The notes under the pieces: model-generated
Seen by the model: only the letters and a program-made list of their open reading frames with translations
Databases searched by the model: none
What the model was told of the DNA's origin: nothing
NCBI GenBank assembly: GCA_050309735.1
Contig: JBNRMS010000071.1
Coordinates: 1-5,327 of the forward strand
DNA from: UMGS1002 sp050309735
GTDB taxonomy: Bacteria; Bacillota; Clostridia; Oscillospirales; CAG-272
Direction of reading: 5' to 3'
Length of the DNA stretch: 5,327 nt
Part shown: positions 1 through 5,206 of the stretch, in pieces
Layout of the letters: every line of letters begins with the position of its first letter
Position numbering within the stretch: position 1 is the stretch's first letter
Made by a program: the position numbers and the translations under genes

Positions 1-115
1 GCTCCCCGGCGGGCTCGGGCATACCGCCCCCCTCGCCCCGATCAAGCGAGGACAATGCGACGGCCGCCTCTTTATCGTTTCCGGCCGCTCCAATCGGGGA
101 ATTCTTTATGTCCAT
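1..115 (-). CDS. Possible start of a gene running off the left edge (unrecognised)
   Basis: On the minus strand an ATG at 115-113 opens a frame of 38 codons that stays open to the window edge. The peptide begins MDIKNSPIGAAGNDKEAAVA and continues Gly-, Glu- and Pro-rich, like a disordered N-terminus. In many Firmicutes the gene after cdaA is cdaR (YbbR domain), but CdaR normally starts with a membrane segment almost at once and none is visible here, so I do not name it. An in-frame stop lies just upstream of the ATG. The only SD-like sequence (AGAAAGG, 130-136) is about 14 nt away, which is too far to be convincing. Other frames on both strands are also open here because the DNA is GC-rich. 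The stretch 116-261 between this ATG and the cdaA stop shows no convincing gene or terminator. Confidence 0.3.
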   Translation of the reverse strand, partial: MDIKNSPIGAAGNDKEAAVALSSLDRGEGGGMPEPAGE

Positions 116-261
116 ACTTTATGACCATACCTTTCTGAGATAAGTGAGAATCTTGCTCTTTTGGCCTCTGTCGGGTTATCTCGGTCATCCGGGGGCCTTA
201 TGCAAAACTCACCGTTTGAAAGATTTATATTTCAAATCTATCGGCTTCTCGCTGCCGGGTC

Positions 262-1149
262 TTACCTCTCTGCCTCTCCCATCGGACTGTGCCGTCCGCT
301 TCTTCTTGAGGAGTGCGGCCCGTAGGCGATAAGCCTGAGAAGATCTTGTTTGAGGGTATTATAGTTATAGTTTCTGTATATCCTGCCCGTGTATGCTATC
401 GAAATTATTCCGGATTCCTCCGAGACAACTATTGCCACCGCATCGCTCAATTCGCTTATGCCAACCGCGGCGCGATGTCGCGTTCCGAGCCGGGTGTCAA
501 GATTTTCGCTCGTTGACAGCGGAAGGACGCATCCGGCTGCGAAAAGCTGCATATTTCGGATTATCAGAGCCCCGTCGTGATAGGGCGCTTTGTTAAAAAA
601 TATGCTCTGAATCATTCTTGAGGAGAGCTTTGCCTCGATTTCATTAGACGGCTTGATAAATTCCCCAAGCTTCACCGAGCGCTCTATGACAATAAGTGCG
701 CCGGTTTTATATAGTGACATATCGCAGACCGCCTCGCATATAGCGTCTATTCCGGCATTGAGCGCCGCCATATCGCGCGTCTCGGCCATGCTTATATTGC
801 GAAGCCCCGAGAGCGGCGTGTTCCCCACCTTCTCGAGTGCCGCGCGCAGCTCGGGCTGAAAGACTATGATAATCGCAAGGATTCCGACCTGATAAAAGTT
901 TTGCAGAATAAATTTTATGGCGTGCATTTGAAAAGCGGTGCTCAGAACAAGGAAAACAATTATAAGAACAAGCCCGGCCATTAGTTTCCCCGCCCGTCTG
1001 TTCTTGATAAATTGATAAAGCCCGTATAAAAGAAATGAGAGAATCAGGATATCGAGAATGTCAACAAACCCGATCTCGGAAACCGGGTAGATTATATATT
1101 GTTTTACACCATCCCAAAGGTTTGAGAATGTGTTATTCGCTCTTAACAT
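262..1149 (-). CDS. cdaA: CdaA-type diadenylate cyclase (c-di-AMP synthase), membrane-bound
   Basis: The 295-residue protein should condense two ATP into c-di-AMP, the second messenger that controls potassium/osmolyte balance and cell-wall homeostasis in Firmicutes. Three hydrophobic segments (about residues 30-47, 57-73 and 79-97) form the N-terminal membrane anchor, followed by the family-typical FQPELR at 97-102. The cytoplasmic DAC domain covers roughly 120-275 and has both signature motifs: DGA at 192-194 (in PYHDGALII) and RHR at 224-226 (in GTRHRAAVGISE). Length and topology fit CdaA/DacA rather than DisA or CdaS. The Arg/Ser-rich tail (about 278-295) is not conserved. The start is supported by GGGAAGG 9 nt upstream. 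The usual partners cdaR and glmM are not recognisable within the window. It is transcribed divergently from the oxidoreductase operon, with promoter candidates at 1174-1200, 1360-1368 and 1449-1477. Identification is secure; regulation is inferred. Confidence 0.97.
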   Translation of the reverse strand: MLRANNTFSNLWDGVKQYIIYPVSEIGFVDILDILILSFLLYGLYQFIKNRRAGKLMAGLVLIIVFLVLSTAFQMHAIKFILQNFYQVGILAIIIVFQPELRAALEKVGNTPLSGLRNISMAETRDMAALNAGIDAICEAVCDMSLYKTGALIVIERSVKLGEFIKPSNEIEAKLSSRMIQSIFFNKAPYHDGALIIRNMQLFAAGCVLPLSTSENLDTRLGTRHRAAVGISELSDAVAIVVSEESGIISIAYTGRIYRNYNYNTLKQDLLRLIAYGPHSSRRSGRHSPMGEAER

Positions 1150-1158
1150 TTTATAAGA

Positions 1159-1165
1159 CCTTCCC
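1159..1165 (-). promoter_or_regulatory. Ribosome binding site of cdaA
   Basis: On the minus strand GGGAAGG lies 9 nt before the cdaA ATG (1149-1147). It supports that start codon, which also leaves the complete three-segment membrane anchor in the protein. Confidence 0.7.
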
Positions 1166-1173
1166 GCAAGTTA

Positions 1174-1200
1174 ATTATGTATAGAATGTCCTGTGGTCAA
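1174..1200 (-). promoter_or_regulatory. Candidate proximal promoter of cdaA
   Basis: Reading leftward, TTGACC (1200-1195) resembles a -35 box and CATAAT (1179-1174) a -10 box (5 of 6 consensus positions). The spacer is 15 nt, shorter than the ideal 17, so this is a moderate candidate. It would give a leader of only about 20 nt that ends with the cdaA ribosome binding site. Confidence 0.4.
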
Positions 1201-1215
1201 ATTTTTTTATTGTCG

Positions 1216-1234
1216 GGGCGATTATCAATCGCCC
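1216..1234. repeat. Perfect 8-bp palindrome with 3-nt loop in the cdaA upstream region
   Basis: GGGCGATT (1216-1223) and AATCGCCC (1227-1234) are perfect inverted arms around the loop ATC. No U-tract follows it on either strand: the T-run at 1202-1208 precedes it on the plus strand and reads as A on the minus strand. It is therefore not a standard intrinsic terminator. If transcription starts at one of the distal minus-strand promoters, this stem would lie in the cdaA leader RNA about 70-85 nt before the start codon. It may be a dispersed palindromic repeat or a protein-binding site; sequence alone does not decide. Confidence 0.6.
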
Positions 1235-1269
1235 GTCTCGGGTTTCGCCCTCGCGCCGCCCCGCCGCCT

Positions 1270-1370
1270 CGACATCGCAGGTTTCGGAGAAACTTGCGAA
1301 TGTGTGCGTTGAATCATGGTCGCAAGTAGCAAGTTTCTCGGAAACCTGCCAATGCTCTTATTATACCATA
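1270..1370 (-). repeat. Hairpin element, copy A (long form), with outward -10 tail
   Basis: The left boundary CGACATCGCAG (1270-1280) and the right boundary CTGCCAATGC followed by TATTATACCATA (1359-1370) are shared with copy B at 1410-1459. Between them lie two 21-nt arms, 1277-1297 and 1329-1349, that are inverted repeats of each other at 20 of 21 positions around a 31-nt loop. Each arm is also a self-complementary 9-bp hairpin with a 3-nt loop. The element can therefore fold as one long stem or as two short ones. The short motif CAT(G/A)GTCGCAAG also occurs twice (around 1316 and 1368). The element has no coding capacity. Minus orientation is given because its tail reads as an extended -10 box on that strand. 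Confidence 0.75.
1360..1368 (-). promoter_or_regulatory. Extended -10 promoter candidate in hairpin element copy A
   Basis: On the minus strand this reads TGG-TATAAT, a perfect extended -10 box. The hexamer 17 nt upstream is GAGAGA, a poor -35, so activity would rest on the extended -10. The 21-nt hairpin arm starts exactly 10 nt downstream (at 1349), so a transcript would begin almost directly with a stem-loop and run toward cdaA with a leader of about 200 nt. Confidence 0.45.
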
Positions 1371-1409
1371 GTCGCAAGCGAATCTCTCCCATGCGTTACC
1401 TCACCGTTG

Positions 1410-1459
1410 CGACATCGCAGCTTTTTTGCAAAAGCTGCCAGTGCATATATTATACCATA
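1410..1459 (-). repeat. Hairpin element, copy B (short form)
   Basis: The 11-nt left flank CGACATCGCAG (1410-1420) and the 12-nt right tail TATTATACCATA (1448-1459) are identical to those of copy A; the joining CTGCCAGTGC differs at one base. The core is a perfect 9-bp stem, GCAGCTTTT (1417-1425) and AAAAGCTGC (1430-1438), with loop TTGC. The stem bases differ from copy A on both sides but still pair, so structure is kept while sequence changes. No U-tract follows on either strand, so it is not a classical terminator. Confidence 0.75.
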
Positions 1460-1477
1460 TAAGAATGCAAATTTCAA
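1449..1477 (-). promoter_or_regulatory. Near-consensus sigma-A-type promoter in hairpin element copy B, firing toward cdaA
   Basis: On the minus strand the -35 is TTGAAA (1477-1472; 5 of 6 consensus bases). A 17-nt spacer follows, ending in TGG, and then TATAAT (1454-1449; 6 of 6), giving an extended -10. This is the best-matching promoter in the window. Transcription would start near 1442, only a few bases before the 9-bp stem at 1438-1417. The RNA would therefore carry a 5'-terminal hairpin, pass through copy A and the 1216-1234 palindrome, and reach cdaA after about 290 nt. Whether it drives cdaA or a short untranslated RNA cannot be told from sequence. Confidence 0.65.
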
Positions 1478-1600
1478 ATAGAATATTATATTATTAACTT
1501 TTTGTACATAAAGTGTTCAGCTTTTTTTATTTAGCTTTCATATTAGCGCTTTCCAACTAATTTTAATGCAAAAATCGAGAAAAAATATGTAGTTTTGAAC

Positions 1601-1629
1601 TTTAAAAGTGGGCGGATTTATGGTATGAT
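1601..1629 (+). promoter_or_regulatory. Promoter of the P-loop ATPase / 2-oxoacid oxidoreductase operon
   Basis: TTTAAA (1601-1606; 4 of 6 matches to a -35), a 17-nt spacer and TATGAT (1624-1629; 5 of 6 matches to a -10) preceded by TGG form an extended -10 promoter. The start site would fall near 1636, giving a leader of about 40 nt up to the ATG at 1678. AT-rich sequence at 1460-1600 upstream could help as an UP-type element. The 16 bases 1619-1634 match the minus-strand tail of hairpin copy B at 15 positions. No operator is recognisable. Confidence 0.6.
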
Positions 1630-1662
1630 ATATGTATATGTATTTTTATGCACCAGGTGGGG

Positions 1663-1671
1663 AAAAGGAGG
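1663..1671 (+). promoter_or_regulatory. Strong ribosome binding site that fixes the start at 1678
   Basis: AAAAGGAGG lies 6 nt before the ATG at 1678. The in-frame ATG at 1648 would place this perfect Shine-Dalgarno inside the gene, has no ribosome binding site of its own, and lies only about 12 nt from the predicted transcription start. Translation therefore most likely begins at 1678. Confidence 0.85.
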
Positions 1672-1677
1672 CCGACA

Positions 1678-2367
1678 ATGAACTCAGTGCTTGATAAGCT
1701 TAGCCGGAATATTGTCGTCACAGGGCATTTCGGCAGCGGGAAGACAAATGTCGCAACGGGGCTGGCGACGGCGCTCGAGCGGGGCTCGGGGGCGCTTGTC
1801 GACCTTGACATCGTAAACCCCTATTTCCGCGCGGCAGACGCGGCTCCGCTCATGAGGTCGGCCGGAATTGATTGTATTGTTCCCCAATATGCAAACACAA
1901 ATGTCGATATCCCCTCGCTCGGCCCCGAGATATATTCGGTATTTGCCCGCGAGGAGGCAAATCCGTCATATCGCGCCGTGTTTGACGTTGGGGGGGATAA
2001 CGGCGCGGCGGCGCTCGGCGCCCTGCGCCCGCACCTTGTGCGGCTTGGATATTCGATGATTCTTGTGGTCAGCGCATACCGCCCTCTCACTTCCGACCCC
2101 GAGTCTGCCGCCGCCGGACTTCCCGAGATAGAAGTGCTCTCGGGCATGAGAGCCACGCACATAATTAACAACTCAAATATCGGCCGCGAAACAACGGCCG
2201 CCGACATTGAGGCCTCGCTTGCATATGCAGACGAGATCTCCCGCATACTCGCCCTCCCAATCCTTGCCACCACACTGCATAGTCGCGATTTTCACAAAAT
2301 TCTCTCGCAAAAATTTCCGGATAGAAATTTCGTCGTTATCCCCGACTCAACCCGCCCGCTTTTCTGA
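1678..2367 (+). CDS. P-loop ATP-binding protein of MinD/ParA/CobQ-like type, function unknown
   Basis: This 229-residue cytoplasmic protein has a Walker A motif, GHFGSGKT (16-23), near its N-terminus. It also has an Asp-rich strand VDLDIVNPYFR (41-51), a YANTNVDIP segment (71-79), a DVGGDNGA motif (103-110) that fits Walker B/switch II of SIMIBI-class NTPases, and NNSNIG (164-169) where that class contacts the nucleotide base. No membrane segment, DNA-binding domain or metal-binding cysteine cluster is visible, so a partition or Fe-S carrier role is not directly supported. It is the first gene of the operon and the ferredoxin subunit starts 38 nt after its stop. Co-transcription with a multi-cluster oxidoreductase suggests an ATP-dependent accessory or maturation role, but that is inference. 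The fold class is fairly sure; the role is unknown. Confidence 0.88.
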   Translation: MNSVLDKLSRNIVVTGHFGSGKTNVATGLATALERGSGALVDLDIVNPYFRAADAAPLMRSAGIDCIVPQYANTNVDIPSLGPEIYSVFAREEANPSYRAVFDVGGDNGAAALGALRPHLVRLGYSMILVVSAYRPLTSDPESAAAGLPEIEVLSGMRATHIINNSNIGRETTAADIEASLAYADEISRILALPILATTLHSRDFHKILSQKFPDRNFVVIPDSTRPLF

Positions 2368-2405
2368 AAACAACACACCTATCAAAAAAACAGGAGAAAT
2401 TATAA

Positions 2406-2627
2406 ATGAATAAGGTCACCTTCAATTCCGAGCTCTGCAAAGGCTGTCGCCTCTGCGTCCTCGTATGCCCCAAAAAAATCATAGCTATGGACACCGCCGC
2501 CCTCAACAAAAAGGGATACCACCCCTCGTTTGTCAAAGAGCAGGAAAAGTGTATTGCCTGCGCAATGTGCGCCGTCATCTGCCCTGATGCTGTGATAACC
2601 GTCGAGAAAAATGTTAAGGAGAAATAA
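2406..2627 (+). CDS. 2x[4Fe-4S] ferredoxin subunit (delta, KorD/VorD-like) of 2-oxoacid:ferredoxin oxidoreductase
   Basis: The 73-residue protein contains two classical CxxCxxCxxxCP motifs: Cys 11, 14, 17, 21 and Cys 49, 52, 55, 59. Each should ligate one [4Fe-4S] cluster. Its size and its place directly before the alpha subunit match the delta subunit of four-subunit KOR/VOR enzymes, which passes electrons from the beta-subunit cluster to external ferredoxin. The region between the motifs (about 24-46) is longer than in minimal clostridial ferredoxins, as is usual for such delta subunits. AGGAGA 8 nt upstream supports the start. The next gene begins 5 nt after the stop, and its Shine-Dalgarno AAGGAG (2616-2621) lies inside the end of this gene, implying translational coupling. 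A free ferredoxin is less likely given this context. Confidence 0.93.
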   Translation: MNKVTFNSELCKGCRLCVLVCPKKIIAMDTAALNKKGYHPSFVKEQEKCIACAMCAVICPDAVITVEKNVKEK

Positions 2628-2632
2628 GCCGA

Positions 2633-3703
2633 ATGTCAAATAAAGTTCTCATGAAGGGCAATGAAGCGATTGCCGAGTCAGCTATAAGAAACGGGTGCCT
2701 CCACTTTTTCGGCTACCCGATAACACCACAGACCGAGCTTTCCGAATATATGGCAAAGCGCATGCCGAAGGTGGGCGGCGTCTCTCTTCAAGCCGAGAGC
2801 GAAGTCGCTGCCATTAACATGGTGCTCGGAGCCGCCGCCGCCGGCGTCCGCGCCATGACCTCATCCTCCTCGCCCGGAATTTCTCTCAAGAGCGAGGGTA
2901 TTAGCTATATGGTCGGCTGCGACCTTCCCTGCCTTATCTGCAATGTGCAGCGCGGCGGACCGGGGCTTGGCGGAATTCAGCCCGCTCAGTCCGACTATTA
3001 TCAGGCAGTCAAGGCAATGGGGCATGGCGATATGCACCTTTATGTCGTCGCCCCGGCGTCGGTTCAGGAGATGGTAACTCTTGTAGGCCGCGCCTTTGAC
3101 GTTGCCGATACATATCGCACACCTGCAATGCTGCTCGCCGACGGCGCGCTCGGGCAGATGATGGAGCCTGTCGATTTCGACGCCGCACTAACCGAATGCC
3201 GCACCCTTCCTCCGAAAGATTGGGCGGCGCGCGGACACGGCGGAGAGCGCCGTAAAAACATAGTAAACTCGCTCTTTCTCAACCCCGACCAGCTTGAGGC
3301 CGCGGTGATAGAGCGCTTTGAACGATACAAAAAAATCGAAGAAAACGAAACTCTTTGGGAGGAAATTGAAACTGCCGATGCCGACATTGTTCTGGTTGCA
3401 TACGGGATAACCTCTCGAATCTGCAAGTCGGCGGTCAGCATGGCGCGACAGGCAGGGATCCGCGCCGGCCTTATCCGCCCGATAACCCTCTGGCCCTTCC
3501 CCAAAGCACCGCTCAAAGCCGCGGCTAAAACCGCAAAGCACCTGCTTGTGGTCGAGCTGAATATGGGGCAGATGGTCGATGACGTAAAGATAGCGACAGA
3601 ATGCCGCCGCCCCGTTTCCTTCTTCGGGCGCACCGGCGGGATGATGCCGACTGCCGAGGAAATCCTTGCCGAAATAATAAAAATCAACGGAGGTATAAGA
3701 TAA
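2633..3703 (+). CDS. vorB: 2-oxoacid:ferredoxin oxidoreductase alpha subunit, VorB-like
   Basis: The 356-residue protein is the pyrimidine-binding (alpha) subunit of a TPP-dependent enzyme converting a 2-oxoacid plus CoA to acyl-CoA, CO2 and reduced ferredoxin. Domain I (about 1-190) has GYPITPQTE (27-35), the conserved glutamates of QAESE (53-57), the SSSSPGISL stretch (77-85), RGGPGLGG (107-114) and ADGALGQMMEPV (169-180). Domain II (about 245-345) has the DIVLVAYGIT strand and the LIRPITLWPFP and VVELNMGQM motifs. The pattern and length match the 3-methyl-2-oxobutanoate (2-ketoisovalerate) VorB group better than pyruvate or indolepyruvate enzymes. The substrate is still an inference, since VorB and KorA are close relatives. 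The stop overlaps the beta-subunit start by one base (TAATG). An antisense open frame across this gene is a composition artefact. Confidence 0.93.
   Translation: MSNKVLMKGNEAIAESAIRNGCLHFFGYPITPQTELSEYMAKRMPKVGGVSLQAESEVAAINMVLGAAAAGVRAMTSSSSPGISLKSEGISYMVGCDLPCLICNVQRGGPGLGGIQPAQSDYYQAVKAMGHGDMHLYVVAPASVQEMVTLVGRAFDVADTYRTPAMLLADGALGQMMEPVDFDAALTECRTLPPKDWAARGHGGERRKNIVNSLFLNPDQLEAAVIERFERYKKIEENETLWEEIETADADIVLVAYGITSRICKSAVSMARQAGIRAGLIRPITLWPFPKAPLKAAAKTAKHLLVVELNMGQMVDDVKIATECRRPVSFFGRTGGMMPTAEEILAEIIKINGGIR
3689..3693 (+). promoter_or_regulatory. Ribosome binding site that fixes the beta-subunit start at 3703
   Basis: GGAGG lies 9 nt before the ATG at 3703, inside the last codons of vorB. 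The longer open frame beginning at 3601 would overlap vorB by about 100 nt and add 34 residues unlike any beta-subunit N-terminus, so the start at 3703 is chosen. Confidence 0.8.
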
Positions 3704-4458
3704 TGGTCGTATTTGAAAGACCCCGGGCGCTCTCTCCAGTACCCACACACTACTGCCCCGGCTGCACACACGGGATAGTCCATCGCCTCGTCGCCGAGGC
3801 AATCGACGCGCTCGGAATCGAGGGAAAAACGGTCGGCATAGCTCCGGTCGGTTGCTCGGTTTTCGCGTATAACTATTTTGAATGCGACATGATCCAAGCC
3901 GCCCACGGGCGCGCCCCGGCCGTTGCGACAGGGGTCAAGCGCGCGCGCCCCGAATGTGTCGTCTTCACCTATCAGGGAGACGGCGACCTGGCCGCCATCG
4001 GCACCGCTGAAACTGTTCATGCGGCAACCCGCGGCGAGAATATCACGATAATATTTATAAACAACGCCATATACGGTATGACCGGCGGACAGATGGCGCC
4101 GACCTCGCTGCCCGGTCAGGTCACAACCACCTCGCCCTATGGTCGCGACCCAGCGCTGCAGGGCAACCCTATAAGGGTCTGCGAAATGCTCTCAACGCTT
4201 GACGGCGTTGCATACGCCGAGCGAGTCGCGGTCAGCAGTCCGCGCGGAGTGCTCCGCGCTAAGAAGGCGATACAGAAGGCCTTCGAATATCAGATCGACA
4301 AGAAGGGATTTACGATTGTCGAGGTGCTCTCAACCTGCCCGACCAACTGGGGGATGACGCCAGAGGAGGCGATGCGCTGGGTTGACGATAAGATGATAGC
4401 CCACTACCCTCTCGGAGTTTACAAGGATACCGACGCAAAAGGAGGAGACGCGAAATGA
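3703..4458 (+). CDS. 2-oxoacid:ferredoxin oxidoreductase beta subunit (KorB/VorA-type), TPP- and [4Fe-4S]-binding
   Basis: This 251-residue subunit binds the TPP diphosphate through Mg2+ and carries the enzyme's proximal [4Fe-4S] cluster. The TPP motif begins with GDGD (92-95) and ends with INNAIYGMTGGQ (119-130). Four cysteines fit the cluster-ligand pattern of the family: CPGC (18 and 21), Cys 51 in PVGCS, and Cys 212 in STCPTNWG. AAHGR (66-70) is the usual conserved substrate/cofactor-proximal segment. The length is normal for KorB-type beta subunits. The C-terminal tail (about 240-251) is charged and probably disordered. Translation is coupled on both sides: the start overlaps the vorB stop by one base, and the stop overlaps the gamma-subunit ATG in an ATGA arrangement. 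The cytoplasmic complex is oxygen-sensitive in characterised relatives. Confidence 0.96.
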   Translation: MVVFERPRALSPVPTHYCPGCTHGIVHRLVAEAIDALGIEGKTVGIAPVGCSVFAYNYFECDMIQAAHGRAPAVATGVKRARPECVVFTYQGDGDLAAIGTAETVHAATRGENITIIFINNAIYGMTGGQMAPTSLPGQVTTTSPYGRDPALQGNPIRVCEMLSTLDGVAYAERVAVSSPRGVLRAKKAIQKAFEYQIDKKGFTIVEVLSTCPTNWGMTPEEAMRWVDDKMIAHYPLGVYKDTDAKGGDAK

Positions 4459-4991
4459 CAACCGAAATTCTTCTTGCCGGATTTGGCGGTCAGGGCATTC
4501 TCTTTGCCGGAAAGCAGATTGCCAAGACAGCGATGCACGGAGGGCGGGATGTCTCCTGGCTTCCCTCATATGGCCCCGAGATGCGAGGCGGCGCCGCAAA
4601 CTGCTCGGTGATTATCTCGGATAACGAGATAGGCTCGCCGATTATAAACCGCCCCGATATACTCATTGCCTTCAATCTCCCCTCCTATGCAAAATTCGAG
4701 CCAAAAATAAAGGAAGGCGGCATTCTCATAGCCAACAGCACCCTCATTCCCGAGAGGAGCAGCCGCAATGACATAAAGGCCTATTATATACCCGCCACTC
4801 AAATGTCTATCGACCACGACCTTGAGGGAGGCGCCAATGTTATAATACTTGGATTTTTGTTAAAGATTACAAAGCTTTTCGATTATGACGAGTTTGTCAA
4901 ACTGATGATTGAAGGTATTCCGGCATCAAGAGCGCAGCTCATCAAGAATAACCAGAGAGCGCTGCGGCTGGGGTTTGACTATCAGGCCTGA
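4455..4991 (+). CDS. 2-oxoacid:ferredoxin oxidoreductase gamma subunit (KorC/VorC-type)
   Basis: The 178-residue protein is the gamma subunit, which in related enzymes joins the alpha and beta subunits and contributes to CoA binding. Family landmarks are GFGGQGI near the N-terminus (9-15), the segment PSYGPEMRGG (37-46) followed by ANCSVIIS, the NRPDILIAFN strand (65-74), and GGANVIILGFLL (125-136). The C-terminal helical part (about 143-175) is typical. The length matches stand-alone gamma subunits, so it is neither fused nor truncated. GGAGGAG (4441-4447) precedes the ATG by 7 nt, and the ATG overlaps the beta stop by 4 nt. It is the last gene of the operon; no further plus-strand gene follows convincingly. 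Confidence 0.95.
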   Translation: MTTEILLAGFGGQGILFAGKQIAKTAMHGGRDVSWLPSYGPEMRGGAANCSVIISDNEIGSPIINRPDILIAFNLPSYAKFEPKIKEGGILIANSTLIPERSSRNDIKAYYIPATQMSIDHDLEGGANVIILGFLLKITKLFDYDEFVKLMIEGIPASRAQLIKNNQRALRLGFDYQA

Positions 4992-5018
4992 CGTAAACAA
5001 GATAAACCTCTGTTCATT

Positions 5019-5068
5019 ATTTTTCGTTCGCCCTCCCCGCTCCTGCCGGCAAAGCCGGTGCGAAAAAT
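5019..5068. repeat. Nested inverted repeats after the oxidoreductase operon
   Basis: ATTTTTCG (5019-5026) and CGAAAAAT (5061-5068) are perfect 8-bp inverted arms. Inside them CCGGC-AAA-GCCGG (5046-5058) forms a compact GC-rich hairpin. It lies 27 nt after the gamma-subunit stop and could mark the operon's 3' end. No U-tract directly follows the GC stem on the plus strand, so it is not a textbook terminator. The remaining sequence from 4992 to 5149 holds nothing else I can support. Confidence 0.35.
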
Positions 5069-5149
5069 CCAAAATCTATTAAAACGCCCCTCGGCGGAAT
5101 GGAGCTTAGCGTGAAAGAAACAACACTCACCCCAACAAGCGAGCATAAC

Positions 5150-5182
5150 AAAAAAGCCCTGCAAGTAAGTATTTTTTTGCAG
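5150..5182 (-). terminator. Probable terminator of the right-edge minus-strand gene
   Basis: On the minus strand CTGCAA (5182-5177) pairs with TTGCAG (5164-5159) across a 12-nt loop, and GGC plus six T (5155-5150) follow. It begins 24 nt after the stop of the minus-strand gene, as expected for an intrinsic terminator, but the 6-bp stem is weak. An alternative 9-bp AT-rich stem (5172-5180 with 5198-5206) overlaps it. Confidence 0.4.
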
Positions 5183-5206
5183 AGTAAAAACATTGCAGCA
5201 AAAAAA

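Noticed and set aside
223..239. AT-rich 6-bp inverted repeat downstream of cdaA as a terminator
   Set aside because: AGATTT/AAATCT is a weak stem with no T-tract after it on the minus strand, so chance is a sufficient explanation.
1417..1438. Intrinsic terminator from the 9-bp stem
   Set aside because: No T-run follows the stem on either strand, and its position just after a -10 box fits a 5' hairpin better.
1270..1459. Short CRISPR-like array or tandem repeat
   Set aside because: Only two units of different internal structure exist, with palindromic cores and no regularly spaced unique spacers.
1648..1677. Ten-codon upstream extension of the P-loop ATPase
   Set aside because: A perfect AAAAGGAGG lies inside it, 6 nt before the ATG at 1678, and the earlier ATG has no ribosome binding site.
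1821..2273. 150-codon minus-strand open frame inside the P-loop ATPase gene
   Set aside because: Antisense shadow of a gene with clear Walker motifs; its composition is typical of a reverse-strand artefact.
3188..3802. 204-codon minus-strand open frame
   Set aside because: Antisense to vorB and the beta subunit in another frame, with no recognisable motif or ribosome binding site.
3064..4020. 318-codon minus-strand open frame across vorB and the beta subunit
   Set aside because: It is antisense to two unmistakable oxidoreductase genes, has Ser/Arg-rich low-information sequence and no family motif, and is a by-product of GC-rich codon use.
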